A stretch of 33,494 bases of DNA from an uncultured Verrucomicrobiota bacterium (GCA_903831085.1 CAIKWE010000028.1:1-33494); one strand, 5' to 3'. Positions 10,256-20,918 are shown, counted from the first letter of the stretch. Notes: generated from the sequence alone by a model not told the origin. A program made the numbers and translations.

Positions 10256-11500
10256 ATGAACAAACAATCTCGTAAACCCGTCTGTTCCTTTTGCGGCAAA
10301 ACCGAAAAAGACGCCCGCAGTCTGATTGCCGGGCCGGACGGCATTTGCATCTGCGATGAGTGCGTTCAGCTCTGTGACGCCATGATTGCGCAACAGGGGC
10401 AACGCGGCAAAGGCGCCGGAGCTGATGCTGTTAAAGTGCCGAAGCCGCACGAAATCAAAAAGCATCTCGACGAATACGTTATCGGACAGGAACACGCCAA
10501 GAAGGTTCTTTCTGTCGCGGTTCACAACCATTACAAACGGATGACCGACACCACGTCCAAAGACGACGGTGTTGAACTTGAGAAAAGCAACGTACTGCTC
10601 GTCGGCCCGACCGGCAGCGGTAAAACCCTGCTGGCCAAAACGCTGGCGCGCATTCTCGACGTGCCGTACGCCATCACCGACGCCACCACCGTCACCGAAG
10701 CCGGCTACGTCGGCGAAGACGTGGAAAGCATCCTGCTGGCTCTGCTGCAGAATGCCAACCATGATGTTAAACGCGCCGAGCGCGGCATCGTCTATATCGA
10801 TGAGATCGATAAAATTTCCAAGAAGACCGACAACGTCTCCATCACGCGCGACGTTTCCGGTGAAGGTGTACAGCAGGCCTTGCTGAAAATTATCGAAGGC
10901 ACCATCGCCAGCATCCCGCCCAAAGGCGGACGCAAGCATCCGCAGGAGGAATACATCAAGCTCAACACGAGCAACATCCTCTTCATCTGCGGCGGTGCGT
11001 TTGTCGGCCTCGACGATATCATCAGCCGCCGCACCGATAAAAAGGTGCTCGGCTTCGGTGCCGCCGATAAAGTTTCCAATGATTGGAAGCCGGAAACCAT
11101 GAACGTCGAGCCGGAAGACCTGCTCAAGTATGGACTCATTCCCGAATTTATCGGCCGCCTGCCGCTGGTTGTTCAGCTTCAGGAACTGTCCGAAGACGAT
11201 CTCGTCCATATTCTCACTCAGCCGAAAAACTCGATGGTCAAGCAGTACAAAAAACTGCTCGCCATGGATTCCGTGGAGCTGGAGTTTGATGACGATGCGT
11301 TACGTTCGCTGGCCAAAATGGCGCTCAAACGTAAAACCGGCGCCCGCGGCCTGCGCGCGATTCTTGAGCACCTCATGCTCGACGTCATGTACGAAGTGCC
11401 GCAACGCAGCGACATCACCAACTGCCGCATCACCAAAGACGTCGTCGAAGGCCGGGCGCACCCGATCGAACTCGGTGATCTGAAGAAAAAGTCGGCTTGA
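10256..11500 (+). CDS. clpX: ATP-dependent Clp protease ATP-binding subunit ClpX
   Basis: AAA+ unfoldase that delivers substrates to ClpP. 414 residues. N-terminal zinc-binding domain with an intact Cys4 set (C10, C13, C33, C36). Walker A GPTGSGKT (117-124), Walker [10 protein letters not shown] (about 178-186), the [11 protein letters not shown] segment, and the C-terminal small domain with [11 protein letters not shown]. The ATG at 10256 has no Shine-Dalgarno sequence because the preceding bases belong to the word repeat. A perfect TTCCAA palindrome at 11074-11088 encodes VSNDWK. Confidence 0.97.
   Translation: MNKQSRKPVCSFCGKTEKDARSLIAGPDGICICDECVQLCDAMIAQQGQRGKGAGADAVKVPKPHEIKKHLDEYVIGQEHAKKVLSVAVHNHYKRMTDTTSKDDGVELEKSNVLLVGPTGSGKTLLAKTLARILDVPYAITDATTVTEAGYVGEDVESILLALLQNANHDVKRAERGIVYIDEIDKISKKTDNVSITRDVSGEGVQQALLKIIEGTIASIPPKGGRKHPQEEYIKLNTSNILFICGGAFVGLDDIISRRTDKKVLGFGAADKVSNDWKPETMNVEPEDLLKYGLIPEFIGRLPLVVQLQELSEDDLVHILTQPKNSMVKQYKKLLAMDSVELEFDDDALRSLAKMALKRKTGARGLRAILEHLMLDVMYEVPQRSDITNCRITKDVVEGRAHPIELGDLKKKSA
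11074..11088. repeat. TTCCAA-N3-TTGGAA palindrome, perfect (spacer TGA)
   Basis: Inside clpX, read as VSNDWK, the same frame and nearly the same peptide as the copy in the CvfB-like gene. Confidence 0.9.
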
Positions 11501-11502
11501 TT

Positions 11503-11517
11503 TTCCAAACCTTGGAA
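11503..11517. repeat. TTCCAA-N3-TTGGAA palindrome, perfect (spacer ACC)
   Basis: Three bases after the clpX stop, extended to TTTTCCAA/TTGGAAAA. Confidence 0.9.
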
Positions 11518-11524
11518 AACGTAG

Positions 11525-11544
11525 ACGCGACGTTCTCGTCGCGT
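11525..11544 (+). terminator. Hairpin after clpX
   Basis: ACGCGACG-TTCT-CGTCGCGT, a perfect 8-bp stem followed by only three T. It lies between clpX and the convergent membrane protein gene, so it is a plausible but weak terminator. Confidence 0.45.
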
Positions 11545-11557
11545 TTGTTGACGGTTC

Positions 11558-11857
11558 CTATTCCCCTTGTTGTTCTAAGCGTTCTGCGCGTCTGGCACGG
11601 AGGACTCGAGCGATCTTTAAGGATAACAGTACCAGAAAAATTGGGGTCAGCACGAAGATGTCAAACATGACTCCCCAGCAGAACGTTGCGATGGGCCCAA
11701 GATTTGAGAACTCCATATGGTGCGACATGTAGATCGGAAGAATAGGGCAGAAAAAGAAAATGATGCTGAGAACGAGGATTTCGACGGCGACGATGGGGTA
11801 GCCGAAGATAAGAGTCCAAAAAGACGTATCATCGACTATGTCCAATAACCATTTCAT
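11558..11857 (-). CDS. Small membrane protein of unknown function
   Basis: 99 residues. Two strongly hydrophobic stretches, about 17-45 (including ILVLSIIFFFCPILPIY) and 58-82 (IATFCWGVMFDIFVLTPIF, then LVLLSL), make a two-helix inner-membrane protein with a basic C-terminal tail (ARVLRARRAERLEQQ). No family recognised. No clear ribosome binding site precedes the ATG at 11857. It lies downstream of parB in the same direction, 56 bases from its stop. Confidence 0.6.
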   Translation of the reverse strand: MKWLLDIVDDTSFWTLIFGYPIVAVEILVLSIIFFFCPILPIYMSHHMEFSNLGPIATFCWGVMFDIFVLTPIFLVLLSLKIARVLRARRAERLEQQGE

Positions 11858-11913
11858 TTGTTTCTATCAATTCGCTGTTGAACAGTTTATTGGGCGATTC
11901 CGAGGAAGGGCTT

Positions 11914-12825
11914 TTACAGATCGTCAGAACTGATGCCGAGGATTTCGAGGACGCGGGTGAGGTCTTCGTTGTTGTAGTAGTCGATCTGGATGGCGCCTTT
12001 AACCTTTTTGCCGTTGGAGAGCGTTTTGGTCGAGGTGATGTGTACGGCGGTGCCGAAGTGCTGGTGCAGTTTTTCGGAGAGGTGGCGGACGTAATCAATC
12101 GGCAGGTCGCTCTTTTCGGCGCGCGGTTTTTTGGTCGGCTTCTTGAGCCGTTCGACGATTTTTTCCAAGGCCCGGACGGAGAGACTTTCGCGGACGACCC
12201 GCTGGGCGAGCAGTTCTTTTTCCGCATCAATTTCCACACCGAGGAGCACTTTACCGTGTCCGGCGGAAAGCTGTTCGCCTTCGAGCATCTTTTTGATGCT
12301 GGCGGGCAGGTCAAGCAGGCGGAGCGTGTTAGCAACGCTGGTGCGGGCCTTGCCGACGCGCTTGGCAATCTCGTCCTGCTTGAGGCCGAACTTGACGGCC
12401 AGTTCGCGGTAGCCTTCGGCTTCTTCCATCAGGTTGAGGTCGGCGCGCTGTAAATTTTCGATCAGCGCGATTTCGAGCGCTTCCTGATCGCCGATGTCGA
12501 GCAGGATGACCGGCACTTCCGGCAGGTTGGCGGCTTTGGCGGCGCGCAGGCGGCGCTCACCGGCGATCAGTTCAAAATGTTTTTCTTTCTGCCGGACGAG
12601 CAGGGGCTGAAGGATGCCGTGCTCTTTGATCGAGGCGATCAGTTCGTTGAGCGCTTCGTCGCGGAAAATGCGGCGCGGCTGCATCGGGTTGACTTTAATC
12701 CGTCCGACCGCGATCTTCGTGATGCCGGTACTGTCCGGAGCCGGGGCGTCCATCACAGGTGCCAGCACCTTTTTTTCCTGAATGAGAGCGTCAAGCCCGC
12801 GACCTAAACCCATTTTCTTTGCCAT
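11914..12825 (-). CDS. parB: Chromosome partitioning protein ParB
   Basis: 303 residues. It is a CTP-dependent clamp that loads at parS and spreads, aiding origin segregation. The N-terminus MGLGRGLDALI is typical. The CTPase/ParB-N domain has NPMQPRR and the GERRLRAA box (89-96), then IENLQR (about 122-127). The central HTH lies at about 148-178 (KQDEIAKRVGKARTSVANTL). The C-terminal dimerisation domain contains IDYYNNEDLTRVLEIL. AAGG precedes the ATG. No parA lies beside it, unusual for a chromosomal parB, and no sequence resembling a canonical parS was noticed in the window. Confidence 0.95.
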   Translation of the reverse strand: MAKKMGLGRGLDALIQEKKVLAPVMDAPAPDSTGITKIAVGRIKVNPMQPRRIFRDEALNELIASIKEHGILQPLLVRQKEKHFELIAGERRLRAAKAANLPEVPVILLDIGDQEALEIALIENLQRADLNLMEEAEGYRELAVKFGLKQDEIAKRVGKARTSVANTLRLLDLPASIKKMLEGEQLSAGHGKVLLGVEIDAEKELLAQRVVRESLSVRALEKIVERLKKPTKKPRAEKSDLPIDYVRHLSEKLHQHFGTAVHITSTKTLSNGKKVKGAIQIDYYNNEDLTRVLEILGISSDDL

Positions 12826-12835
12826 CTTGTATCCT

Positions 12836-12922
12836 TAATTTTTCAACCGCTAATGAACGCTAATAAACGCGAATCAGGCAGAGAGTTATTACTATTCGTG
12901 TCCATTCGCGTCAATTAGTGGT

Positions 12923-12924
<2 letters not shown>
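12836..12924. repeat. Inverted word-repeat spacer between ligA and parB
   Basis: The left half has 'accgctaatgaacgctaat' variants and the right half 'attcgcgtcaattagtgg'. The two halves are inverse complements with mismatches. Confidence 0.65.
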
Positions 12925-15175
<2,251 letters not shown>

Positions 15176-15183
15176 TCCTGCTT

Positions 15184-15990
15184 ATGAAGATCAAGTTCTG
15201 GAAGATGCATGGCGCGCGGAACGATTTTGTTCTGGTGGACGACCGTGCCGGGAAATTTCCCGCCGCTGACCGGAAGTTTATCACCCATCTTGCCTCCTGC
15301 CATTCCGGCGTCGGCGCGGAAGGGGTTATTCTGATTCAGAAATCCAAAACGGCCGGGTTCCGGATGCGGTTTTTTAATCCGGACGGCGGCGAGGTCGGAA
15401 TGTGCGGTAACGGAGCGCGCTGCGCCGCGCGGCTGGCTTTTGAGCTGGGTGTGACCGAAAAGAAGATGACGATCGAGACGGAGGCCGGACAGCTTGCGGC
15501 GCAAGTGATGCAGAAGGGAGTTCGTCTCTGGATGACTGATCCGGCCGACTGGAAGCTGGACGGTTCACTGGAACTGGCCGGGCGAGGTCTGACTTATGGT
15601 TTTGTGAACACCGGCGTGCCGCATGTGGTCATACGCACGGATGCCTTGCAGAGCGTCGATGTGCAGGAGGTCGGTTCAGCAGTGCGCCATCACCGCGATT
15701 TTGCTCCGGCAGGAACGAATGTGAATTTCATGGAGATTTCGCCGGACGGCGAATTGTATGTTAGAACCTATGAGCGCGGCGTGGAGGCGGAAACGCTGGC
15801 CTGCGGAACCGGCGCGGCGGCCTGCGGGCTGATCGCGGCGAAAAACGGCTGGGTGAAACTGCCGGTGAATATTCATGTGGCGAGCGGCGATGTGCTGGTG
15901 GTGGATGGCGAATTGACAGAGAATGGCGCGCGCAATGTGACGCTGACCGGCCCGACGGCGCATGTTTTTGAGGGAACGATTGAATATTAA
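15184..15990 (+). CDS. dapF: Diaminopimelate epimerase
   Basis: 268 residues. It interconverts LL- and meso-diaminopimelate for lysine and peptidoglycan. The two catalytic cysteines are present, Cys74 in MCGNGARC and Cys207 in ACGTGA, with the N-terminal KMHGARNDFVLVDD and the HSGVGAEGVILI segment. AGGTG (about 15171) precedes the ATG at suitable distance. The stop codon abuts the first REP-like element. Confidence 0.96.
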   Translation: MKIKFWKMHGARNDFVLVDDRAGKFPAADRKFITHLASCHSGVGAEGVILIQKSKTAGFRMRFFNPDGGEVGMCGNGARCAARLAFELGVTEKKMTIETEAGQLAAQVMQKGVRLWMTDPADWKLDGSLELAGRGLTYGFVNTGVPHVVIRTDALQSVDVQEVGSAVRHHRDFAPAGTNVNFMEISPDGELYVRTYERGVEAETLACGTGAAACGLIAAKNGWVKLPVNIHVASGDVLVVDGELTENGARNVTLTGPTAHVFEGTIEY

Positions 15991-16087
15991 TTTGGAGTGC
16001 GGCGATAAAAGGTATTCCATATCGCCGCTTTCGGGAAGATGAGAAAAAAAAGCGGTGATACGCTTTGCTTTATCACCGCACTCCAAA
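15991..16087. repeat. REP-like inverted element, copy 1
   Basis: It begins right after the dapF stop with TTTGGAGTGCGGCGATA and ends with TATCACCGCACTCCAAA. Each arm is itself a smaller hairpin (CGGCGATA/TATCGCCG and AGCGGTGATA/TATCACCG). The flank after it, to about 16110, is also shared with copy 2. Confidence 0.85.
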
Positions 16088-16114
16088 AGGGAACCGCAGT
16101 CCAAAGGAAAGATT

Positions 16115-16579
16115 ATGGCTATTAAAGTCGGCAGACCGGCCCCGGCGTTTACGCTGACGGGCAGTGACGGGAAAGAACATTCGCTGGCCGATTATCTCGG
16201 TAAAACGGTGGTGCTTTATTTCTATCCGAAAGACGATACGCCCGGTTGCACCAAGGAAGCCTGCGGTTTCCGTGATCTCCGGCCAAAGCTGAAAAAACTG
16301 AACGCCGTGGTGCTGGGCGTCAGTAAAGATTCTCTGACATCGCACGGTGAGTTCATTAAAAAATTCAAACTGCCGTTCGTGCTGCTTTCCAATCCCAATG
16401 CGAGTGTGATGAGGAGATACGGTGCATTCGGTGAAAAGGTGCAGTACGGCAAAACCATCATGGGAACAATCCGCTCGACGGTGATTATCGGCCCGGACGG
16501 CAACGTTTCCAAGCATTGGAAAAAAGTGACGAAGGCGGACGAGCATCCCGCCAAGGTACTGGAATTTCTGGAGAATTAA
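16115..16579 (+). CDS. bcp: Thioredoxin-dependent peroxiredoxin, Bcp type
   Basis: 154 residues. It reduces hydrogen peroxide and organic hydroperoxides. Atypical 2-Cys arrangement: peroxidatic Cys45 and resolving Cys50 in DTPGCTKEAC, preceded by VVLYFYPKD, as in BCP/PrxQ. The ATG at 16115 has AAGGAA upstream; an in-frame ATG at 16055 lies inside the REP-like element and would add 20 residues encoded by it. A perfect TTCCAA palindrome at 16507-16521 encodes VSKHWK near the C-terminus. It is flanked on both sides by REP-like elements. Confidence 0.94.
   Translation: MAIKVGRPAPAFTLTGSDGKEHSLADYLGKTVVLYFYPKDDTPGCTKEACGFRDLRPKLKKLNAVVLGVSKDSLTSHGEFIKKFKLPFVLLSNPNASVMRRYGAFGEKVQYGKTIMGTIRSTVIIGPDGNVSKHWKKVTKADEHPAKVLEFLEN
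16507..16521. repeat. TTCCAA-N3-TTGGAA palindrome, perfect (spacer GCA)
   Basis: Inside bcp, read as VSKHWK, extended to TTTCCAA/TTGGAAA. Confidence 0.9.
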
Positions 16580-16677
16580 TTTGGAGTGCGGCGATAGAAG
16601 GTATTCCGTATCGCCGCTTTGACGTAGAGTGAGAGAGAAAAGCGGTGATACGCTTCGCTTTATCACCGCACTCCAAA
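16580..16677. repeat. REP-like inverted element, copy 2
   Basis: Nearly identical to copy 1 at 15991, again starting right after a stop codon (bcp). The central segment differs most. The shared downstream flank leads to the folK ribosome binding site. Confidence 0.85.
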
Positions 16678-16702
16678 AGGGAAGCGCAGTTCAAAGGAGT
16701 TT

Positions 16703-17206
16703 ATGGAAACGGGATTCTGTCTAGGGTCAAACATGGGAGGTCGGCTGCACCTGTTGCGGCAGGCGAAGACGCTGATTCTGCTGGAGCCGCAGGTCAAATT
16801 TGTCGATCAGTCTCCGATATATGAAACCGAGCCGGTGGGTGTGAAGCCGCAGTATAAATCCATGAAGTTCCTCAACGCCGCGCTGATCGTGGAAAGTCAG
16901 TACACGCCGGAAGAGTGGCTGGCGAAAATTAAAAAAATTGAAAAGACATTGCACCGCGTTCACACAGAAGATCCCAATGCGCCGCGCACAATCGATGTGG
17001 ATATCATTTTTGCCGGCGATCAGATCGTTGACAGCGACCTGCTTCAGATTCCTCATCCGCGCTGGTCTGAGCGGCGCTTTGTGGTGCTGCCGCTGGCGGA
17101 TGTCCGCCCGGAGATGGTGCTGCCCGGAACGGATGAGCCGGTACGGAAAATCCTTGCGGACATGACCGATAATGATGATGTTCGGCTGTTTTCGGAAAAG
17201 TGGTAG
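16703..17206 (+). CDS. folK: 2-amino-4-hydroxy-6-hydroxymethyldihydropteridine pyrophosphokinase
   Basis: HPPK, 167 residues. It transfers pyrophosphate from ATP to the pterin in folate synthesis. Family marks: CLGSNMGGR at the start, SPIYETEPVG, KFLNAAL, the diagnostic NAPRTIDVDIIFAGD (about 93-107) and IPHPRWSERRFVVLPLAD. AAGGAG precedes the ATG at 16703. No folP or folB is adjacent. Confidence 0.94.
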   Translation: METGFCLGSNMGGRLHLLRQAKTLILLEPQVKFVDQSPIYETEPVGVKPQYKSMKFLNAALIVESQYTPEEWLAKIKKIEKTLHRVHTEDPNAPRTIDVDIIFAGDQIVDSDLLQIPHPRWSERRFVVLPLADVRPEMVLPGTDEPVRKILADMTDNDDVRLFSEKW

Positions 17207-17212
17207 GAGAGG

Positions 17213-17300
17213 GGGAAGGCTTTAGACTTTAGACCATAGACTTTAGGCGCAGGAGGCAGAATTTTCTTCCTAAGGCCTATAGCCTAAGGACTAAAGCCTT
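17213..17300. repeat. Inverted word-repeat spacer between folK and panB
   Basis: Left: 'aaggctttagactttag' and 'catagactttagg'. Right: 'cctaaggcctatagcctaag' and 'gactaaagcctt'. The halves are imperfect inverse complements and can form a long stem. Confidence 0.75.
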
Positions 17301-17315
17301 TCGCGGAGCGAAATT

Positions 17316-18095
17316 ATGAAATGGACAGTTCCAAAAATTAAGGCGCTCAAGGGCGGGCAGAAGATCGCGACGCTGACGGCGTACGATTATCTGACGGCAC
17401 GCTATGTCGACGAGGCGGGCATTCCGCTGGTGCTGGTTGGCGACTCGCTCGGCATGACGATTCTCGGCTACGAGACGACACTGCCGGTGACGATGGACGA
17501 AATGGTGCACCACACGGCGGCGGTCTCGCGCGGCGTGAAGGAAGCCCTGATCGTCGCCGATATGCCGTTTATGTCCTATCAGGGCACGCTGGAGCATGCG
17601 CTGGAAAACGCGGGCCGCTTCATCAAGGAAGGCGGCGCCGATGCCGTCAAAATCGAAGGCGGCGCGATGCGCGTGGATTTAATTAAACAACTGATCGCCA
17701 ACGGCGTTCCGGTTCTTGGTCATATCGGGTTGCTCCCGCAGAGCGTCAAGGAAACGGGCGGGTTCAAGATGCAGGGCAAGACCGATGAGTCCGCCCGCAA
17801 GCTGATGGACGATGCCAAGGCGCTGGAACAGGCCGGAGTTTTTGCCATCGTGCTGGAATGCGTACCGTCCGAGCTGGCGCAGAAAATCACCGCCGCATTG
17901 ACGGTTCCAACCATTGGAATCGGCGCGGGCCCGCACTGCGACGGACAGGTGCTGGTTTTCACCGATCTGCTTGGAATGGGCCACGGCCACGTTCCCGGCT
18001 TTGTCAAAAAGTTCGCCGACCTCAATCCGCAGATTCAGGAAGCGCTCGCGGCCTACAAAAAAGAGGTCGAAGAGTCCGCCTTTCCGGAAAGATAA
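17316..18095 (+). CDS. panB: 3-methyl-2-oxobutanoate hydroxymethyltransferase
   Basis: 259 residues. First committed step of pantothenate synthesis: it adds a hydroxymethyl group from methylene-tetrahydrofolate to ketoisovalerate, giving ketopantoate. TAYDYLTARYVDEAGIP, LVGDSLGM, the metal/substrate region ADMPFMSYQ, KIEGG, HIGLLPQ and VPTIGIGAGPHCDGQVLV are all typical. GGAG lies upstream of the ATG. The panB-panC pair is split here by a protease gene. The codons for PTIG form a perfect TTCCAA palindrome (17905-17919). Confidence 0.96.
   Translation: MKWTVPKIKALKGGQKIATLTAYDYLTARYVDEAGIPLVLVGDSLGMTILGYETTLPVTMDEMVHHTAAVSRGVKEALIVADMPFMSYQGTLEHALENAGRFIKEGGADAVKIEGGAMRVDLIKQLIANGVPVLGHIGLLPQSVKETGGFKMQGKTDESARKLMDDAKALEQAGVFAIVLECVPSELAQKITAALTVPTIGIGAGPHCDGQVLVFTDLLGMGHGHVPGFVKKFADLNPQIQEALAAYKKEVEESAFPER
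17905..17919. repeat. TTCCAA-N3-TTGGAA palindrome, perfect (spacer CCA)
   Basis: Inside panB, read as VPTIGI. The amino acids are conserved in PanB, but the CCA and GGA codons differ from the CCG and GGC usually chosen nearby. Confidence 0.88.
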
Positions 18096-18144
18096 GTCCG
18101 CGCCGGAGTTTTAATTTCAGGCCTTATTTGATACCTTCAGGACG

Positions 18145-20916
18145 ATGCGAATTTTTAAAACCATCCTGCTGACGGCGATCCTGCTGTCGCCAGCCTATAC
18201 TGTATTTTGTGCCGAGGTAGCGTCTGGACAGGCCCGGGCCGCCGTGCAGGCATGGCTTCGCGAAGATTCGGCTCCACTTCATGCGCGCATGGGCCAGACA
18301 ATTTCCTCTATAGAGACGTACAGAGATTCTCAAAACTCGCCGCTTTACCACGTGGTGAATTTGAATCCGTCCGGTTTTGCCATCGTCGCCGCGGACGATT
18401 TGATTGAGCCGATCGTAGCATTTGCTGCGGACGGTCGTTACGATCCATCCCTCGACAATCCGCTGGGCGCGCTTATCAACAGAGATTTGCCGGAACGGAT
18501 GAAGCATGCGCGGAAACAAACGGGAACGCTAACCGGCGGTCCGAAAAAAGCCCGCAATAAGTGGACAAGATTGCAGGACGTCAAGGCCGCAGCGAAGAGC
18601 TCTGAAACGAACGGAATAGGCAGAACCAACAATGTGTCGGATGTCCGTGTTGATTCTCTGGTGCAAAGTCGATGGAGTCAGACAACGGTGAGCGGGATTG
18701 CTTGCTATAACTATTACACTCCGCCCAATACTGCCGGTTCGGCGGCCAACTATCCCTGCGGCTGTGTTGCAACGATGATGGCGCAGCTGATGCGGTACTA
18801 CCAATATCCAACCACCGGTGTCGGCACAGCGTCGTTTCAGATCAAAATCGACGGCAACAAGAGGTCGCGTAGTCTGCGCGGCGGTGACGGAAACGGCGGC
18901 GCTTATTCGTGGAGCGACATGACGCTGGTTCCTTCCTGGAGCACTCCCGATGCCCAGCGGCAGGCCATCGGGGCGCTTACCGCTGACGCCGGTGTTTCAG
19001 TCAAAATGCAGTACACTGCCAGCAGTTCAGGTGCCTTTATGAGTGATGCCAAGGCACAGCTCAAAAGCACGTTTATGTACAATAATGCCATTTATGGGCG
19101 TAATAATGCCGCTACGAATATCGGTACTAGTTTAAACGGCATGGTTAATCCCAATCTGGATGCCGGATATCCGGTGCTGTTCGGTATTAGCGACACGAAC
19201 AATGCAGGCCATGCCATTGTGTGTGACGGGTACGGTTACAACCTGGGCACGCTCTATCATCACCTGAATCTCGGCTGGGGCGGCACCAGTGACGCGTGGT
19301 ACGCCTTGCCCGTCATCGACACTGGGGTAGGATATACGTTCACATCGATTGAAGAATGTGTCTATAACGTTTACACGGTCGGCGCCGGCGAAATTATCAG
19401 CGGACGCGTTACCGACAGCGCCGGGTCGCCATTGACCAATGCGACGGTTACAGCGGTCCGGAGCGGCGGCGGCACATACACCACGAATACGAATGTTCGC
19501 GGCATCTATGCATTTCCCAAGATACCTGCGAACTCCACATACACGCTGAGCGTAAGCAGCGGCGGATATAATTTTACGAACCAGACCGTCACCACGGGGT
19601 TGTCCACGGATAATTTGGCGAGCTCCGGAAATCGTTGGGGTGTTGATTTTGTGTCCTTTCCGGTGGTGACGTTTGACGCGCAGGGAGGGTCGGCGGCGAG
19701 TCCGGCATCCATGATCGTGACGAATGGCTCGACCTATGGAGCCCTGGCGACCACGGCGCGCATCGGCTACACATTCGGCGGATGGTGGACGGGGACGAAC
19801 GGTGCAGGTTCTCAGGTGCTTTCAGCGACAACCGTCACGATCACTTCGGCTCAGACGTTGTATGCGAAATGGACAGCGAACAACTACACACTGACGGTCA
19901 ATAACGGGAGCGGCGGCGGCTCATACATCATCGGGCAGCAAGTGGCAATCACGGCGAATTCACCAGTGAACGGGAAGACCTTTGATCAGTGGACCGGCGA
20001 CACTGCGTATGTGGATAACGTCACCTACACGAACGCCCTGGTGACGATGCCTGCGCAGGACATCGCCTTGACTGCGACGTACAAGGACATCACGTATGTA
20101 CTGGCGGTCAACATCGGCACTGGTGACGGGAACTATACCAACGGAGCGCAGGTGGTGATCGTGGCGGATGCTCCGGAGGAGGGGCAGCTCTTTGACCAGT
20201 GGATCGGCACCGGTGTGCCGTATGTGGCCAACATCTATGAGCCGGTCACCACGGTAACCATGCCGGAAGCCAATATCGCTGTGACCGCGACGTACAAATC
20301 CCAATCCGTCCTGCTGACGGCTACTGCGGGAGCCAACGGCATGATTTTGCCGCCGAGCACGAACGTGTCGCTCGGTAGCAACGTGACCTTCACGATTACG
20401 GCGACTAATTACTACCGTATCTCAACGCTGAATACCAACAGCGCGAACGTAGCCGGCGTGGCGTTTAATAACACCAGCACGAGCTACAACTATACCTGGA
20501 CCAACGTGCAGGCGGCCGGCACAGTGACTGTGGACTTCGTGGCGCAGGTGGTCACCAACCCTGCGGCCGCGACGGTGCCGTACTCATGGCTGGCGGGACA
20601 CGGGCTCACTAATTATGAAACGGATGCTGTTCTCGACCCGGACTCTGACGGACTGGCCGCCTGGCAGGAATACATTGCCGGAACCAATCCGACCAATGCC
20701 GCATCCTGCTTCAAGGCAGCCCAGAACACCCCGAACAAGGTAAGCTGGAGTGCGGTTTCTGGACGGGTCTATTCGGTATACTGGGCGACCAATCTGCTGA
20801 ACAGTTTCCAAACATTGGAAACCAATATCGTCTGGCCTCAGGCGAGCTATACCGATACGGTACACGGTGCTGAATCTCGCAGTTTTTATAAAGTAAAAGT
20901 TCAACTGGCCCCATAA
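18145..20916 (+). CDS. Secreted C10 family (streptopain-like) cysteine protease with multidomain tail
   Basis: 923 residues. Signal peptide at 1-23 (ILLTAILLSPAYTVFCA). A propeptide-like domain follows (about 25-120, with YHVVNLNPSGFAIVAADD). Peptidase domain: nucleophile Cys207 in PCGCVATMMAQLMRYY, His356 in GHAIVCDGY, then LNLGWGG. The tail has a carboxypeptidase-regulatory-like beta domain (about 415-505), an InlB-type repeat (GYTFGGWW, LYAKWTANN), two or more related bacterial repeat units ending in TATYK, and a C-terminal region with a Ca-binding-like DPDSDGLAAWQEYIAGTNP. Probably extracellular or surface-held, degrading or binding polymers or host proteins. It starts 49 bases after panB and ends 2 bases before panC, so it is likely co-transcribed with them. 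A perfect TTCCAA palindrome lies in the last domain. Confidence 0.9.
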   Translation: MRIFKTILLTAILLSPAYTVFCAEVASGQARAAVQAWLREDSAPLHARMGQTISSIETYRDSQNSPLYHVVNLNPSGFAIVAADDLIEPIVAFAADGRYDPSLDNPLGALINRDLPERMKHARKQTGTLTGGPKKARNKWTRLQDVKAAAKSSETNGIGRTNNVSDVRVDSLVQSRWSQTTVSGIACYNYYTPPNTAGSAANYPCGCVATMMAQLMRYYQYPTTGVGTASFQIKIDGNKRSRSLRGGDGNGGAYSWSDMTLVPSWSTPDAQRQAIGALTADAGVSVKMQYTASSSGAFMSDAKAQLKSTFMYNNAIYGRNNAATNIGTSLNGMVNPNLDAGYPVLFGISDTNNAGHAIVCDGYGYNLGTLYHHLNLGWGGTSDAWYALPVIDTGVGYTFTSIEECVYNVYTVGAGEIISGRVTDSAGSPLTNATVTAVRSGGGTYTTNTNVRGIYAFPKIPANSTYTLSVSSGGYNFTNQTVTTGLSTDNLASSGNRWGVDFVSFPVVTFDAQGGSAASPASMIVTNGSTYGALATTARIGYTFGGWWTGTNGAGSQVLSATTVTITSAQTLYAKWTANNYTLTVNNGSGGGSYIIGQQVAITANSPVNGKTFDQWTGDTAYVDNVTYTNALVTMPAQDIALTATYKDITYVLAVNIGTGDGNYTNGAQVVIVADAPEEGQLFDQWIGTGVPYVANIYEPVTTVTMPEANIAVTATYKSQSVLLTATAGANGMILPPSTNVSLGSNVTFTITATNYYRISTLNTNSANVAGVAFNNTSTSYNYTWTNVQAAGTVTVDFVAQVVTNPAAATVPYSWLAGHGLTNYETDAVLDPDSDGLAAWQEYIAGTNPTNAASCFKAAQNTPNKVSWSAVSGRVYSVYWATNLLNSFQTLETNIVWPQASYTDTVHGAESRSFYKVKVQLAP
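20806..20820. repeat. TTCCAA-N3-TTGGAA palindrome, perfect (spacer ACA)
   Basis: Near the 3' end of the C10 protease gene, read as FQTLE, extended to TTTCCAA/TTGGAAA. Confidence 0.9.
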
Positions 20917-20918
20917 AC

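Noticed and set aside
15991-16677. An insertion sequence carrying bcp between two inverted-repeat ends
   Set aside because: The flanking elements are in direct orientation, no transposase is present, and bcp looks like a resident gene; a REP-type element fits better.
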